From the NCBI RefSeq assembly GCF_963677565.1, contig NZ_OY781981.1:2906001-2970000 (forward strand): a DNA stretch of 64,000 nt. The letters are read 5' to 3'. The notes beneath the pieces were generated by a model. It made no database searches. It had not been told where the DNA came from and saw only the letters and a program-made list of their open reading frames with translations. This DNA comes from an uncultured Draconibacterium sp. GTDB lineage: Bacteria > Bacteroidota > Bacteroidia > Bacteroidales > Prolixibacteraceae. The position numbers and the translations under genes were made by a program. Positions 63,260 through 64,000 of this stretch are shown here, piece after piece (the first letter of the stretch is position 1; every line of letters begins with the position of its first letter).

Positions 63260-64000
63260 ATGAAGTACTTAGGAATTATGGCTTTGATTTTAATGGTTTT
63301 TGGCTGTGCGCAGGAAGAAGCGCCAGTGGGTATTTCAAGCGAAGATTTTGCGTTTGATTACAATGGTAAAACCATTGAATTGTTTACCTTGAAAAACGAT
63401 AACGGCCTTGTTTGTCAGTTAACAAACTTTGGTGCCAGAGTGGTGAGTTTGTATGCTCCCGACAAAAATGGCGAGTTGGCAGACGTGATTGTTGGTTACG
63501 GTTCGGGTAAAGATTTTGTAGAAAAGAAAGAGAATTTTTACGGTGCGGTTATCGGTCGTTATGGAAACCGTATTGGTAATGCAGCTTTTTCGATTGACGA
63601 AGTGGAATACCCGCTGCAGAAAAACGATGGCAAAAATCACTTGCATGGTGGAACCAATGGTTTTCATCGCCAGGTTTGGGATGCCGAACAGCTAAGTGAT
63701 AACAACGTTGTTTTTAGCCTGGTTTCGCCGGATATGGAAACCGGTTACCCGGGTACTGTGGACGTGAAAGTGAAATACCAGTTAACAGCTGCAAACGAGC
63801 TGAAAATTGAATATTTTGCCACGACCGATAAAAAAACGGTATTGAATCTGACCAACCACTCGTATTTCAACTTAAAAGATGGTGGAAAAACTTCGATTAA
63901 TGAGCACCTGATGTATCTGAACGCAGATTATTACACTCCGGTTGACCGTAGTTTGATACCAACAGGAGAGTTAGCGGCAGTTGCAGGAACTCCATTCGAT
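63260..64000 (+). CDS. galM: Aldose 1-epimerase (GalM) lipoprotein, partial
   Basis: The frame is open from the ATG at 63260 to the window end (247 codons), so the 3' part is cut. The N-terminus is a lipoprotein signal with lipobox VFGC (residue 16) followed by AQEEAP. The mutarotase domain shows FGARVVSLYAPDK, GRYGNRIGNAAF, NHLHGGTNGF and the catalytic-type histidine segment LTNHSYFNL. It interconverts alpha and beta anomers of a free sugar; as a lipoprotein it acts outside the inner membrane, here probably on arabinose before import. Confidence 0.92.
   Translation, partial: MKYLGIMALILMVFGCAQEEAPVGISSEDFAFDYNGKTIELFTLKNDNGLVCQLTNFGARVVSLYAPDKNGELADVIVGYGSGKDFVEKKENFYGAVIGRYGNRIGNAAFSIDEVEYPLQKNDGKNHLHGGTNGFHRQVWDAEQLSDNNVVFSLVSPDMETGYPGTVDVKVKYQLTAANELKIEYFATTDKKTVLNLTNHSYFNLKDGGKTSINEHLMYLNADYYTPVDRSLIPTGELAAVAGTPFD

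Noticed and set aside
1..64000. tRNA, rRNA, CRISPR arrays, insertion sequences or prophage genes
   Set aside because: No supported example was seen; the intergenic regions are short and no transposase or integrase motif occurs in the coding regions.

Overview
The window is from a Bacteroidota chromosome, most likely a plant-polysaccharide degrader of the Marinilabiliales/Prolixibacteraceae type. This is inferred from two SusC/SusD pairs, a hybrid two-component system (HTCS), a type IX secretion sorting tail, Bacteroidota-style -7 promoter elements (TAnnTTTG) and the absence of obvious Shine-Dalgarno sequences. A pyruvate formate-lyase system suggests fermentative or facultative life. No tRNA, rRNA, CRISPR array, transposase or phage gene was seen.

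Region 1 (1-17.7 kb) holds housekeeping and stress modules: an OxyR-like regulator; a small DUF6686-like protein; the minus-strand pflB-pflA-focA formate cluster; a divergent His-rich CDF metal exporter; a hemerythrin/RIC-like protein translationally coupled to a LuxR-type regulator with a degenerate receiver; a VTC polyphosphate polymerase-DUF4956-DUF2490 operon; and a TolC-MacA-MacB efflux operon followed by a LytS/LytTR two-component pair that appears to have its own terminator-isolated promoter.

Region 2 (18.0-56.4 kb) is a large arabinose-polymer utilisation locus, all on the plus strand. It starts with a GH51 arabinofuranosidase and a tandem GH43-GH43 lipoprotein, then SusC1/SusD1, the HTCS sensor, SusC2/SusD2, a four-repeat DUF4859 surface glycan-binding protein, a DUF6055 gluzincin-like protein, a CotH-family kinase, a DUF5695 protein, a second gluzincin-like protein with a T9SS tail, two tandem S9 (DPP4-type) peptidases, a third gluzincin-like protein, a Crp/Fnr regulator and a GH43-discoidin-LamG lipoprotein. 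Five predicted peptidase-like proteins mixed with arabinofuranosidases suggest that the real substrate may be an arabinosylated plant glycoprotein (extensin or arabinogalactan protein) rather than pectic arabinan alone. Four promoters in this region (susC1, HTCS, susC2, GH43-LamG) share a 13-bp motif, ACATTTGTgATAG, usually as a direct repeat with an exact 21-bp period, ending 19-21 nt before a -7 element. This looks like the HTCS operator and would tie the whole locus into one regulon.

Region 3 (56.7 kb to the right edge) is the L-arabinose catabolic cluster: an AraR of the NrtR/NUDIX type, AraA, a sodium:solute symporter, AraD, AraB and a lipoprotein aldose 1-epimerase cut by the window end. 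Arabinose released outside and in the periplasm by region 2 would be mutarotated, imported and converted to xylulose-5-phosphate here.
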